A stretch of DNA of 64,000 nt from Flagellimonas abyssi. Lineage in GTDB: Bacteria; Bacteroidota; Bacteroidia; Flavobacteriales; Flavobacteriaceae. The stretch is taken from positions 1-64,000 of the forward strand of contig NZ_JAHZSV010000022.1 in assembly GCF_019457905.1 (NCBI RefSeq), in the 5' to 3' direction. Below the pieces are notes generated by a model, which had not been told where the DNA came from, searched no databases, and worked only from the letters and a program-made list of their open reading frames with translations. A program made the position numbers and the translations under genes. Shown piece after piece: positions 45,454 through 54,153 of this stretch. Numbering within the stretch: position 1 is the first letter of the stretch; the number at the start of each line of letters is the position of its first letter.

Positions 45454-45699
45454 TCATAATATTTGGATTTTTGCCCCATGCTTGTCCATAATCAAGATAA
45501 CCATTTCGGAATCTATGTTGGAACCAACACTCGCTACACGGAGAATATTATCACAATCTTCCAAATCAAAATTGATCTCATAGCAAGGGAATTCCTCTTG
45601 GAGTTTATCCAAAAGGAATTCAGCTTGTTCAATTGATGACACAGAGGTAGAAAACACTTCCACTATTTTTATAGATTGCTCAATATAACTGTTGTGCAT
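45454..45699 (-). CDS. Small protein, FDLEDCDNILRV family (copy 2)
   Basis: 81 residues. Contains INFDLEDCDNILRV, identical over 12 residues to the protein at 32809-33027; the rest is diverged (SIKIVEVFSTSVSS at the start, MVILIMDKHGAKIQIL at the end). Fits a small beta-alpha-beta fold. Last of the leftward VOC/SRPBCC/DinB cluster. A weak hairpin (TGGTCA 45426-45431, TGACCA 45440-45445) follows its stop. Function unknown. Confidence 0.7.
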   Translation of the reverse strand: MHNSYIEQSIKIVEVFSTSVSSIEQAEFLLDKLQEEFPCYEINFDLEDCDNILRVASVGSNIDSEMVILIMDKHGAKIQIL

Positions 45700-45728
45700 A
45701 GCGGTTTCTGTAAATTTTTGAAAGATTA

Positions 45729-46151
45729 CTAAAATTCTGGGTTATAGTTGATCATCCAATGAACACCAAACTGATCTACGAAACTTCCGAAGTAATCTCC
45801 CCAAAATTGATCGGCCATGGGCATTTCTATATCACCATTTTGGGAAAGCCCTTTGAACAAACGGTCAGCTTCTTCTTTAGTGTTGGGATGCAACGATAGG
45901 TAAACGTTGTTACCATTGTTGAGGGAATGGCCCATAGAAGGTAAAATATCCGACGCCATTAATGTGATGTCCTGGGAAATGGGAAGCGAGATATGCATGA
46001 TGCGGTCCTTTTCTTCTGCTGGTATTTTATCGCTGTCCGGTGCATCGCTCATTTTCATGACTGCTGTAAAATCTCCACCAAATACTGACTTATAAAAATT
46101 AAAGGCTTCTTCGGCATTTCCGTTAAAATTTAAATAAGGGCTTAGCTTCAT
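45729..46151 (-). CDS. VOC-family protein, PhnB-like
   Basis: 140 residues. Vicinal-oxygen-chelate fold; starts KLSPYLNFNGNAEEAFNFYKS and ends FGVHWMINY, as PhnB-like ('3-demethylubiquinone'-type) glyoxalase relatives do. Metal or cofactor unknown. 29 bp before the small protein; part of a leftward stress-type cluster. Confidence 0.88.
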   Translation of the reverse strand: MKLSPYLNFNGNAEEAFNFYKSVFGGDFTAVMKMSDAPDSDKIPAEEKDRIMHISLPISQDITLMASDILPSMGHSLNNGNNVYLSLHPNTKEEADRLFKGLSQNGDIEMPMADQFWGDYFGSFVDQFGVHWMINYNPEF

Positions 46152-46185
46152 TGTGTAAGGTTTTAAATTAATGTGATATATGTGT

Positions 46186-46629
46186 TTATAATGACTTTTC
46201 TGCCAGTTCCTTTACTTTCTCCAGCGCTTTTGGCCAAGTTTCCTCGAAAAAGTTCTTGTACTCTTCGATTGTCTCCATTTCTACCCGCAATAGGGTTCCT
46301 TCATCGACCGACTCTAGCGTATAATCTTCTGTTGCTCCTGCCCATTGATTGGCCTCCTTACTTTCAAAGTTTTCAATACCTCCCTCAACAACTCCCAAAT
46401 GTTCTATGGTCATTCGCTCATTGGGTATGTTCCGTTTGATTCGACTTACCATGCCTCTCCCTTCGGGGCCGAGAAAAAGAACCTTGCTTCCTTCCTGCCA
46501 ATCGGTTTCGGCGAAAGATCCTTCCGCAAAAACAGTTGTCCATTTTCGATAGGTGCTATCGTTCCAAAGTATTTTCCATACTTTTTCGGGTGTAGCATTA
46601 ATGGTTATTTTAAATTTTTGAAGTATCAT
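46186..46629 (-). CDS. SRPBCC/AHSA1-family protein
   Basis: 147 residues from ATG 46627-46629 (MILQKFKITINATPEKVWKIL). START/SRPBCC helix-grip fold typical of the AHSA1 group, with W-rich ligand cavity (YRKWTTVF). Hydrophobic ligand binding or chaperone-like role. The start at 46659 would overlap the next gene by 8 bp and is less typical. Confidence 0.85.
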   Translation of the reverse strand: MILQKFKITINATPEKVWKILWNDSTYRKWTTVFAEGSFAETDWQEGSKVLFLGPEGRGMVSRIKRNIPNERMTIEHLGVVEGGIENFESKEANQWAGATEDYTLESVDEGTLLRVEMETIEEYKNFFEETWPKALEKVKELAEKSL

Positions 46630-46651
46630 TATTTGTTTGAATTTTAACAGG

Positions 46652-47068
46652 TTAACCATTCAAATTACAAAACAAATTGAACAAATGCCCATCCAAATCG
46701 GCAAAAACGCCGACGTAATAACCGTTTTCGTCATAAAACTTTTTGCTGTCTTTTCTAGGATCAAATCTAATACTCCCTCCTAACTTTTTCACGGTATCCA
46801 ACCAATCATGGATTTCTTGCTTGCTTCCGGCCGAGAGGGTGAACATAATTTCGTTGCCTTGATCCAAGTCGGCCACTTCTCCCTCAAGACTTGTCCTTAG
46901 TTTTTCTTTTTCAAAAAAGTGAATCACAAACTCATCCTCGCCAAATAGAAAGCTTACCAAATCATTTGTAGGAATGCCATTTTGCTTAATTCCCAATGCC
47001 AGATAAAATTCCTGTGTTCGTTCCACATTTTCTACGCCAAGGTTTACCCAGATTTTTTTAGGTATCAT
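46652..47068 (-). CDS. VOC-family protein (glyoxalase-like)
   Basis: 138 residues. PKKIWVNLGVENVERTQEFYLALG start and YVGVFADLDGHLFNLF end are hallmarks of the glyoxalase/bleomycin-resistance fold. Short, single-domain. Its start overlaps the DinB-like gene's stop by 4 bp, so co-translated. Confidence 0.88.
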   Translation of the reverse strand: MIPKKIWVNLGVENVERTQEFYLALGIKQNGIPTNDLVSFLFGEDEFVIHFFEKEKLRTSLEGEVADLDQGNEIMFTLSAGSKQEIHDWLDTVKKLGGSIRFDPRKDSKKFYDENGYYVGVFADLDGHLFNLFCNLNG

Positions 47069-47568
47069 GCTGTAATGTATTTAATGATTTGTTCCTGTTG
47101 ATGGATATGGCGCTGTGTATGTACGGTATTGAAACCTATCCACTCCAGGCGAGTGAACGGACCATATTCCGGGATTTCAAAATCCAAACACGTTTTTGAG
47201 AGGTCCATATCCTTGCAGGTTTGGTTCACCCATTCAATTTTCTTCTTCAAACTGGTCAGGAGATTTTTCTTGTCAATCGGTCTATCGGTTGGTTCCACAG
47301 CTTTGGGTGAGTCCATTTTTATATCAAAATTCAAAAATAGTTCGCGTATTTCCTCCATTTTTTGGTCAGGGGCTCGCTCCGCCTCCTCCGTGGTTCCCAT
47401 CAAAATATTGGATACATTATAAGATCTATCCAAATGATCGCCGATCTGTCCCGCTGTCCAGCCGCCATTTACAGGTCTTGAATTGAGTTGCTCATTGGTC
47501 AATGAGGAAAGCAATCCTACAAGTTTTGATGTTGTTGTATCATATTCTTTTAAAACTCTATCATCCAT
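47065..47568 (-). CDS. DinB-like family protein
   Basis: 167 residues from ATG 47566-47568 (MDDRVLKEYDTTTSKLVG). DinB_2-like bundle with His motifs in AGQIGDHLDRSY and FNTVHTQRHIHQQ. First gene of the four- or five-gene leftward cluster. Probably thiol- or metal-dependent; substrate unknown. Upstream extra codons to 47616 are rejected. Confidence 0.85.
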   Translation of the reverse strand: MDDRVLKEYDTTTSKLVGLLSSLTNEQLNSRPVNGGWTAGQIGDHLDRSYNVSNILMGTTEEAERAPDQKMEEIRELFLNFDIKMDSPKAVEPTDRPIDKKNLLTSLKKKIEWVNQTCKDMDLSKTCLDFEIPEYGPFTRLEWIGFNTVHTQRHIHQQEQIIKYITA

Positions 47569-47824
47569 TTTATCTATGTTTAATATGTTGAGATATATAA
47601 GGTTTGTTAAGACCAAAGTGAGCTGAAAATTTTCTCCCGTTTCAAATAGTAGCTTCTTTAATATAATCTTTCAATCCTTTATTCTTATCTAATATTCAAC
47701 AGGTTACCAAAGATACAGGTACCAATCCGTACTTTAGAGGTACATTTACGTCAATATCACGGGTTGATTACGACAAGATGTTGGTCTACCTTTAAGTCAA
47801 CCACAATCCATTGATTTTTGTAAT

Positions 47825-48799
47825 ATGAAACATATTTCGATACTTGTTCCCGAAGGCGATTCTAGCCTGAGCAATTTAGAGGCCACCTTTAAAATGTTCA
47901 ATATGACCAATGATGCCTTGAAAAAAGCTGGTAAAGCTCCATTGTTCTCTACACACCTTGTTGGCACCCATAATAAAGCAAGGTTGAGCAATGGAATGTT
48001 CAGCATTATACCCAATACTACAATTGATGAGGTAGACAAAACGGATTTGATCATAATCCCTGCCATACATGGCGATTACAAGGAGGTGGTTGCCAAAAAC
48101 GAAGCATTTATTCCTTGGATCAAACAACAATATGGTAAGGGTGCCGAGGTGGCCAGCTTGTGCATTGGTGCATTTATACTGGCCGGCACCGGTTTGTTGG
48201 ATGGACGGGATTGTGCCACCCATTGGCTGGCTGCAAGTGAGTTTAGGGCCATGTATCCAGAAGTTAACCTGATCGATGACAAGATCATTACCGACTCAAA
48301 TGGATTGTATACCAGTGGAGGGGCCTATTCATCTTTAAACCTGAATCTTTATTTGGTCGAAAAATTTGCAGGCCGTGAAATGGCCGTCCTATCATCAAAA
48401 ATTTTTGAAATTGATATCAGCCGTGCCAGCCAATCGCCCTTTATTATTTTTAAAGGACAAAAATCCCACAACGATAAAGAGGTTTTGAAAGCCCAAGAGT
48501 TTATAGAAAAAAACTACTTGGATAAGATTACCGTGGATGAACTTTCCGAAAAAGTTGCCGTGAGTCGACGCACTTTTGAGAGACGTTTTAAAAAAGCAAC
48601 TTCGAACACAGTCATCGAATACTTGCAACGGGTTAAGGTAGAGGCCGCAAAAAAGGAGCTGGAAAAAGGAAGAAAAACCGTTAATGAAGTTATGTATGAT
48701 GTGGGGTACAATGACCCAAAGGCCTTTAGGGATGTTTTTAAGAAACATACAAGGGTCACTCCTCTGGAATACTTGAACAAATACAGTAGAGTCAATTGA
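47825..48799 (+). CDS. GlxA-type AraC regulator with DJ-1/PfpI domain
   Basis: 324 residues. N-terminal DJ-1/PfpI-like domain (~1-185; the nucleophile-elbow-like SLCIGAFIL has a Cys), C-terminal AraC DNA-binding domain (~225-324) with two HTHs (VAVSRRTFERRF and VMYDVGYNDPKAFRDVFKK). Divergent from the DinB/VOC cluster, so it is a likely regulator of it. Ligand unknown. Confidence 0.9.
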   Translation: MKHISILVPEGDSSLSNLEATFKMFNMTNDALKKAGKAPLFSTHLVGTHNKARLSNGMFSIIPNTTIDEVDKTDLIIIPAIHGDYKEVVAKNEAFIPWIKQQYGKGAEVASLCIGAFILAGTGLLDGRDCATHWLAASEFRAMYPEVNLIDDKIITDSNGLYTSGGAYSSLNLNLYLVEKFAGREMAVLSSKIFEIDISRASQSPFIIFKGQKSHNDKEVLKAQEFIEKNYLDKITVDELSEKVAVSRRTFERRFKKATSNTVIEYLQRVKVEAAKKELEKGRKTVNEVMYDVGYNDPKAFRDVFKKHTRVTPLEYLNKYSRVN

Positions 48800-49051
48800 A
48801 GTAGTTATGAAACTCCATCATTGCAAAAGTTGAACCTTGTACATTTTTTGATAGTGCTCCTTTCCCAACCAATGGCAGAAGTGGAGCCAATTATAGAAAA
48901 TAAACCACAACAGCCAAAGGGACAGGTTTCCTTGCGCTACGATTATTTCCATTTCAGTCATATTTTGCCATTTGATAACAATAGGATTTTCAATTCAATA
49001 CAATTCTTTAATTTTAGAATTTTTAATCCAAAATATCTAAATCAGCCAGTA

Positions 49052-50710
49052 ATGGAACCTCGCATTACAAACTGTTTCTGGACATTGTTGTTTTGGCTTG
49101 TTTTTAGCTTCAGTATCTTTTCACAAGACAAACCAAACCACCAACAAACAAGTCCCGAGACAAAAATAATCGATAGCATAGCCCAACAGGGGTATGATTT
49201 ATGGATAAGGGACCCCGCGGAGTCAGTGAAGTTGGGCCAGCAAGCCTATGCATTGGCTGATGAAATAAAGTATTCCAAGGGTGCCGCTTTCGCCAAAAGG
49301 GTGTCAGGAGTAGGACATTGGACGCTCGGTGAGTCAAAAAATGCTCTCTTTGATCTTTATGAAGGACTGGAACTGTATGAAGGCTTAAATGACCTTGAGG
49401 GGGTCTCCAACATAAAATTAAATATAGGCATGGTGTATGCCGATATCGATGAAGATTCGTTGGCCCTTAAAAATTACCGCGAGGCCATCAATGGATTTAG
49501 TCAGCTAAATTTGGATAACAGAGTTGCCACTGCGTATACAAAGTTGGGGACCCTACAAATGGAAACAGGGCGGTTGGACAAAGCCCACACCAATATCAGC
49601 AATGCACTTAATATTCATACCAAAAACAATTTTCAATATGGTATGGCAGAGGCCCACAATCGGTTGGGCCGTGTATATTTGGAACAGGGCGACCTAGAAC
49701 AGGCCAATTACCATTTTAGGCAATCGTTGACTCTTGGGCGAAGAATAGACGATAAAGATGGTATGGTGAGCAACCTGCTTCAATTTGGCAGAATGTTTAC
49801 CATGGAAAAAGAGTATGAGTTGGCCGACATGCATTTTAAGCTAGCACTGAGCAGGGCCAATGAAATGAACCTGAAAAATTATCAATTGTCAATTTTAAAA
49901 AATTTGGCAGATCTTAAAAGACAGACCCAACAAAACGACTCGGCCTTATACTATTTCTCCCGATATGTAGATTTAAAGGATTCTCTCTTTACCATTAAAA
50001 AATCCCATCAAATTGCCGGTTTGGAATTCAGGAACGAACTGGAGCAAAAGACAAACGAACTGGAACAGCTTTCCAAAAGGCAGCAATTGAGCAAAATCAT
50101 ACAATGGATATTGATCGGCGGTATTTGGATCATTGCCCTATTATCTTTCTTCCTGATCAAAAGCATGAGGCAACGTTCAAAAAACCAAAAACATTTGCTG
50201 GAACAACAAAATATTATTGCCCAAAAAGAACTGGAAAACCAACAGCTCAAAGGTATGGACCTAGAGGGTGAACTGGATACCAAAAACCGGGAACTTACTT
50301 CATATGCCATGAACTTTGTTCAAAAAAATCAGTTATTGGATGAGTTCCAGAACAAAATACAAGATGCAAAAAAAGCAACTACATTAAATCAGGTCAGCAA
50401 AATTATGACCGATATGGAAAGAACCATAAAAATAAATCAGGGCAAGGAAAAGGATTGGGAAGACTTTAAGCAACATTTTGAAAATGTACATCCTGAATTT
50501 TTCACCAACTTGAAGCTACAATTCCCCGATTTAAGTGCAAATGACTTAAAAGTTGCCGCCCTCACCAGGCTCAATTTATCCATCAAAGAGGCTTCCAACA
50601 TCCTCGGCATCTCCCCGGAGAGTACAAAAACAGCTCGCTACAGGCTCAGAAAAAAGTTGAACCTGTCTCCTGAAACAGATTTGTTTGATTTTTTGTTGGA
50701 TTTTAAATAA
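49052..50710 (+). CDS. TPR-domain membrane regulator with LuxR-type HTH
   Basis: 552 residues from ATG 49052, giving a signal/anchor (CFWTLLFWLVFSFSIFSQ). Periplasmic TPRs to about 330, TM segment (IQWILIGGIWIIALLSFFLI), coiled coil, and a C-terminal HTH (LKVAALTRLNLSIKEASNILGISPES... RYRLRKKLNL). Region 48800-49051 upstream is an ordinary intergenic. The output domain is about as similar to the PUL regulator's as expected for one subfamily; both end DFF/FFxL...RYRLRKKL. It may control the operon at 50.9 kb via the repeats at 50760-50781. Confidence 0.85.
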   Translation: MEPRITNCFWTLLFWLVFSFSIFSQDKPNHQQTSPETKIIDSIAQQGYDLWIRDPAESVKLGQQAYALADEIKYSKGAAFAKRVSGVGHWTLGESKNALFDLYEGLELYEGLNDLEGVSNIKLNIGMVYADIDEDSLALKNYREAINGFSQLNLDNRVATAYTKLGTLQMETGRLDKAHTNISNALNIHTKNNFQYGMAEAHNRLGRVYLEQGDLEQANYHFRQSLTLGRRIDDKDGMVSNLLQFGRMFTMEKEYELADMHFKLALSRANEMNLKNYQLSILKNLADLKRQTQQNDSALYYFSRYVDLKDSLFTIKKSHQIAGLEFRNELEQKTNELEQLSKRQQLSKIIQWILIGGIWIIALLSFFLIKSMRQRSKNQKHLLEQQNIIAQKELENQQLKGMDLEGELDTKNRELTSYAMNFVQKNQLLDEFQNKIQDAKKATTLNQVSKIMTDMERTIKINQGKEKDWEDFKQHFENVHPEFFTNLKLQFPDLSANDLKVAALTRLNLSIKEASNILGISPESTKTARYRLRKKLNLSPETDLFDFLLDFK

Positions 50711-50759
50711 AAAATAATTTATTGATTTTCAATATTTTACAATATTCAGAATACATTTT

Positions 50760-50797
50760 GTCTACCTGATGTCTACCTGATAGGCAATCAAGTCTAC
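50760..50797. promoter_or_regulatory. 11-bp tandem repeat upstream of the sterol-desaturase operon
   Basis: GTCTACCTGAT occurs twice head to tail (50760-50770, 50771-50781), followed by a partial third GTCTAC at 50792-50797. It lies 45-80 bp upstream of the promoter at 50842-50869. Compare GACTACATCA at 27572-27592: same period and 7 of 10 positions identical (GnCTACnTnA). Confidence 0.6.
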
Positions 50798-50841
50798 TTC
50801 TTATTCTTACGCTGTACACTCCATATACCTCCCCCTTTTTT

Positions 50842-50869
50842 TTGATTTAAAATTGTCACGCTAGGTTTG
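50842..50869 (+). promoter_or_regulatory. Promoter of the sterol-desaturase operon
   Basis: TTG (50842-50844), 17 nt, TAGGTTTG (50862-50869): exact match to TAnnTTTG. Transcription start predicted near 50876. Confidence 0.75.
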
Positions 50870-50929
50870 CGCTCTCAAAATCAGCGGGATACACCCGTGT
50901 TTATTCATCAATTCAAAAATCAATTAAAA

Positions 50930-51037
50930 ATGAAACGACAATTATTTATTGAGGCCTATCAATCCAATGAAGGATTATGGGCCATAAAGAAGAGAAGGAA
51001 AATGGAGTTCAACGCTAAGTTTAAATCTAAAATTTAA
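50930..51037 (+). CDS. Candidate 35-residue leader ORF
   Basis: ATG at 50930, TAA at 51035-51037, 5 bp before the sterol-desaturase ATG. MKRQLFIEAYQ start, basic (KKRRK) middle. The tail (FNAKFKSKI) faintly resembles the N-terminus of IS3-type OrfA, but it is too short to call. Located downstream of the promoter, so it is transcribed with the operon. Real micro-protein, leader or chance. Confidence 0.35.
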   Translation: MKRQLFIEAYQSNEGLWAIKKRRKMEFNAKFKSKI

Positions 51038-51042
51038 CAATC

Positions 51043-51822
51043 ATGGAGACACTACAAAATTTACCTACACCGCTAGAAATTTTATTGGACCCTATCTCCT
51101 TGGTTGTCTTGGGGATGTATGCAAGCTTAATGATTTGGGAGGCGTTGTTTCCTGCCAGGGAGCTACCAAAGGTCAAGAATTGGAAAACCAGAGGACTGCT
51201 CACTTTCGGAGTGTTTTTTTACCTATCCAGTTATTTACCTCTAATTTGGGACGGTTATATATCTAAATACCAGCTTTTTGATTTGTCCTTCTTGGGAGAT
51301 TTAGGAGGTGCGGTAGTAGGTGTAGTTATTTATGAATTTGGCCTGTTTCTTTGGCATTACAGCCTTCATAAAAGCGATTTTCTGTGGAAAGTTTTCCATC
51401 AAATGCACCATAGTGCAGAACGTATAGATACGTACGGTGCCTTTTACTTTAGCCCAATGGACATGGCAGGTTTTACGCTTTTAGGAAGTCTTTGCCTAGT
51501 TGGAATTACTGGTTTTACCCCTGGAGCGTCCACCATTATCTTATTGACTACCGTGTTTTTGGGCATTTTTCAGCACAGTAATATTGTTACCCCGCAATGG
51601 TTAGGATATCTCATCCAACGACCTGAAAGCCATACCGTGCACCATGCCAAGGGTATACATGCGTACAATTATTCCGACCTGCCCATTTTCGATATCATCT
51701 TTGGCACTTTCAATAACCCCAAGGGTTATTCACATGAAACTGGATTCTATGATGGAGCTTCAAAAAGAATTAAAGAAATGCTTTTTTTCAAGGACATAAG
51801 CAAGGAAAATCAATCAAAATAG
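51043..51822 (+). CDS. Sterol desaturase/fatty acid hydroxylase-family protein
   Basis: 259 residues. Several TM segments; di-iron histidine boxes HYSLH, HQMHH and HTVHH are in the family order (HxxxH, HxxHH, HxxHH). Inner-membrane hydroxylase or desaturase of a lipid; bacterial substrates include carotenoids, hopanoids or sphingolipids, none shown here. First main gene of its operon. Confidence 0.88.
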   Translation: METLQNLPTPLEILLDPISLVVLGMYASLMIWEALFPARELPKVKNWKTRGLLTFGVFFYLSSYLPLIWDGYISKYQLFDLSFLGDLGGAVVGVVIYEFGLFLWHYSLHKSDFLWKVFHQMHHSAERIDTYGAFYFSPMDMAGFTLLGSLCLVGITGFTPGASTIILLTTVFLGIFQHSNIVTPQWLGYLIQRPESHTVHHAKGIHAYNYSDLPIFDIIFGTFNNPKGYSHETGFYDGASKRIKEMLFFKDISKENQSK

Positions 51823-51825
51823 AAA

Positions 51826-52473
51826 ATGAAGAATAGTATTGTTGGAATAGTATTAGTAGTGATGTCCCTTGTATCATGTACATCGGATGATATCTCCGGT
51901 TCAGGTGTGCTCACTACTGAAAACAGGGAACTCAATGCATTTATCGCTATTTCAGTGGATGGAATAGCAAATGTGAACATTGTTCAAGGTAATGCCCAAA
52001 GTGTAAAAATAACGGCCGATGACAACATCATCGGCCTTGTTAAAACAGAAATCAAAGACGGTGTCTTGGAAATTTACCTTACTTCGGGACATAACTATAA
52101 AAATATTGATGTCAGCGTCGAAATTATGGCAAAAGGATTGAACGGTGTTGCCAATAAAGGTTCTGGCACATTGAAAGTTGCCAACGTGGAAAGTCCAGAG
52201 TTTTATTTGGATAATTTGGGTTCTGGCGACATCAGTCTCTCAGGAACATCAAACACATTACGTATAGAAAACGAAGGAAGTGGCAGAATTTCCGGATTTT
52301 CATTTTTAGCCGATAAGTGTTCAATAGCTATTATGGGTTCCGGAGATGTAGAAATCAGCTGTACGGACGAACTTGATGTGAAAATCGATGGCAGTGCCAA
52401 AGTATTCTACAAAGGAAATCCACACGTAACCAAAAATATCTTGGGAAGCGGAAATGTGATTGATGAAAACTAA
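51826..52473 (+). CDS. GIN-domain (DUF2807) lipoprotein
   Basis: 215 residues. Lipoprotein signal (MKNSIVGIVLVVMSLVSCTS). Beta-solenoid-like repeats with many G-S-G/D turns (GSGTLK, GSGDIS, GSGRIS, GSGDVE, GSGNVI) typical of 'head GIN domain' putative auto-transporter adhesins. 3 bp after the desaturase gene. Function unknown. Confidence 0.85.
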   Translation: MKNSIVGIVLVVMSLVSCTSDDISGSGVLTTENRELNAFIAISVDGIANVNIVQGNAQSVKITADDNIIGLVKTEIKDGVLEIYLTSGHNYKNIDVSVEIMAKGLNGVANKGSGTLKVANVESPEFYLDNLGSGDISLSGTSNTLRIENEGSGRISGFSFLADKCSIAIMGSGDVEISCTDELDVKIDGSAKVFYKGNPHVTKNILGSGNVIDEN

Positions 52474-52509
52474 GTATAGCCGTAAAAAATTTCTTAAATT
52501 GAGCTGGAC

Positions 52510-53820
52510 ATGACCAGAGTACTCGTTATTTTCCTGCTGATTTTCTTATACCCTCACACCAAATCAATTGGGCAACAAAGTGATGTTTTCATCAAGGCCG
52601 GCTTTTTGTATGACAGTAAGAGCAATCAATTATTGCCCAACAAGATTATTCATATTCAAGGCTCCACAATAAAATCCATTACCGGGTTCCGTAAGATGGA
52701 CAAAGACAAAAAGGTAATTGACCTGTCCGATTATACAGTTCTTCCCGGATTGATCGATGCTCATACCCATGTTCTTTTTTCCCAAGAGGCCAATGAAGAT
52801 TTTGCAGACCACAGTATACAGACCCTTACCATGGAAAGTGATGCATTACGGGCTTTACGGGGAGCCAAAAGAGCAGAAAGCTATCTAGAGGAAGGAATCA
52901 CCAGTATTAAGGATTTGGGCAATTCTGGGCTGTATTTGGATGTGGCCCTTCGCGATGCAATTAATGAGGGAACCATTGATGGTCCACGAATCTTTGCCGC
53001 CGGCCCTATTTTAAGTGCTGTTGGAGGTCAAGTTTATGGAGTAACACATCAGCATCAAAATATTATTGATCTGGAATATAGAATCATTAAATCTTCTGAA
53101 GATGCAAAAAATGCTGTCCGGGAACACGTTAACCAAAATGTGGACCTCATTAAAATTTGTGCGGACAACCTTCCCAACAAAGCATTTTTGACCATAGAAG
53201 AAATGTCTGCCATAGTTGAAATGGCCCATGCATATGACCTCACTGTAACTGCACACTGTATTACCAATGAATCTGCAAGAAATGCCATAGAGGCTGGTGT
53301 GGACGGTATTGAACATGGATTCAACTTAACCGATTCTACATTGACCCTCATGGCTAAAAAAAAGATTTTTCTTGTTCCTACGGAAAACAGCAGGTCTTAT
53401 ATGGAAACTTACGCCAAATTAATAGGTGATGACTTAGATGGCATGGATTGGGTGAATGGATATATTAGTAGAGGAAAAAAGAGGTTAATGACAGCTATTG
53501 AAAAAGGGGTTCCCATTGTGGCAGGTTCCGATAATTATACCAAAATGGAAGTCAGTCGTGGTAAATCATCCACAGATATGCTGCGAACCTATTTTGAGGC
53601 CGGCATGAAACCCCTTGATATCCTGCAGTCCGCCACTTATATTTCTGCTATGCACTTAAATAAAGAAAAGGACATCGGCACAATAAGTCCTATGGCATAT
53701 GCGGATATTATTGCAGTAAAAGGAAATCTGGAAAATGATTTTATTTCCACCATGGATAATGTGGTCTTTGTAATGAAGGGCGGAAAGGTTTATAGAAATA
53801 TTGGGGATTCATCGAAATAA
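52510..53820 (+). CDS. Secreted amidohydrolase
   Basis: 436 residues with a signal peptide ending SIGQQ. Metal-dependent hydrolase TIM barrel: HTH in DAHTHVLFS, carbamylated-Lys candidate in VDLIKICAD, His in VTAHC and GIEHGF, Asp in VAGSDNY. Imidazolonepropionase-like/dipeptidase subgroup. Substrate unknown. Third gene after the promoter at 50842; a hairpin follows it. Confidence 0.88.
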   Translation: MTRVLVIFLLIFLYPHTKSIGQQSDVFIKAGFLYDSKSNQLLPNKIIHIQGSTIKSITGFRKMDKDKKVIDLSDYTVLPGLIDAHTHVLFSQEANEDFADHSIQTLTMESDALRALRGAKRAESYLEEGITSIKDLGNSGLYLDVALRDAINEGTIDGPRIFAAGPILSAVGGQVYGVTHQHQNIIDLEYRIIKSSEDAKNAVREHVNQNVDLIKICADNLPNKAFLTIEEMSAIVEMAHAYDLTVTAHCITNESARNAIEAGVDGIEHGFNLTDSTLTLMAKKKIFLVPTENSRSYMETYAKLIGDDLDGMDWVNGYISRGKKRLMTAIEKGVPIVAGSDNYTKMEVSRGKSSTDMLRTYFEAGMKPLDILQSATYISAMHLNKEKDIGTISPMAYADIIAVKGNLENDFISTMDNVVFVMKGGKVYRNIGDSSK

Positions 53821-54153
53821 ACCAGCTGAAATATTAAAGTAGACCAAGGAGCATACCCTACAATTCAGGAGAGCATTATTGCTCTCTTGATGTTTGTTGG
53901 AATATTGGCTGACCACAACGGTAATCAAAACAGCACTTACAATCTTTAAAAAAACTGGTTACTTAGCTGGATTGCCAGTACATGGATTGGTTTTGCCACT
54001 AAACGCAGTATCTTCTAACTTTTTTGCTAAAGACATTGCCGGAATTAGTTTGATTGTTGATGATGAAACGTTTTACTAATTCTTGAAAGATAAACTAGCC
54101 TAATAAACAGGGGCGTTGCAAATTCCATCATCCCAATATTCTTCGCTTATACT
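53821..54153. other. Intergenic between convergent amidohydrolase and LacI genes
   Basis: A stem-loop GAGAGC (53869-53874)/GCTCTC (53881-53886) may terminate the rightward operon. A 61-codon ORF (53894-54079) lacks family likeness and is not called. Nothing else is visible. Confidence 0.5.
53869..53886 (+). terminator. Weak terminator hairpin
   Basis: 6-bp GC-containing stem, 6-nt loop, followed by TTGATGTTTGTT; 48 bp after the amidohydrolase stop. Confidence 0.5.

Noticed and set aside
50930..51037. IS3 OrfA remnant
   Set aside because: Resemblance is limited to FNAKFKSKI-like basic residues; no terminal repeats or other transposase remnants.
53894..54079. 61-codon rightward ORF
   Set aside because: No recognisable family or RBS, unusual composition, and in a region with hairpin; not supported as a gene.
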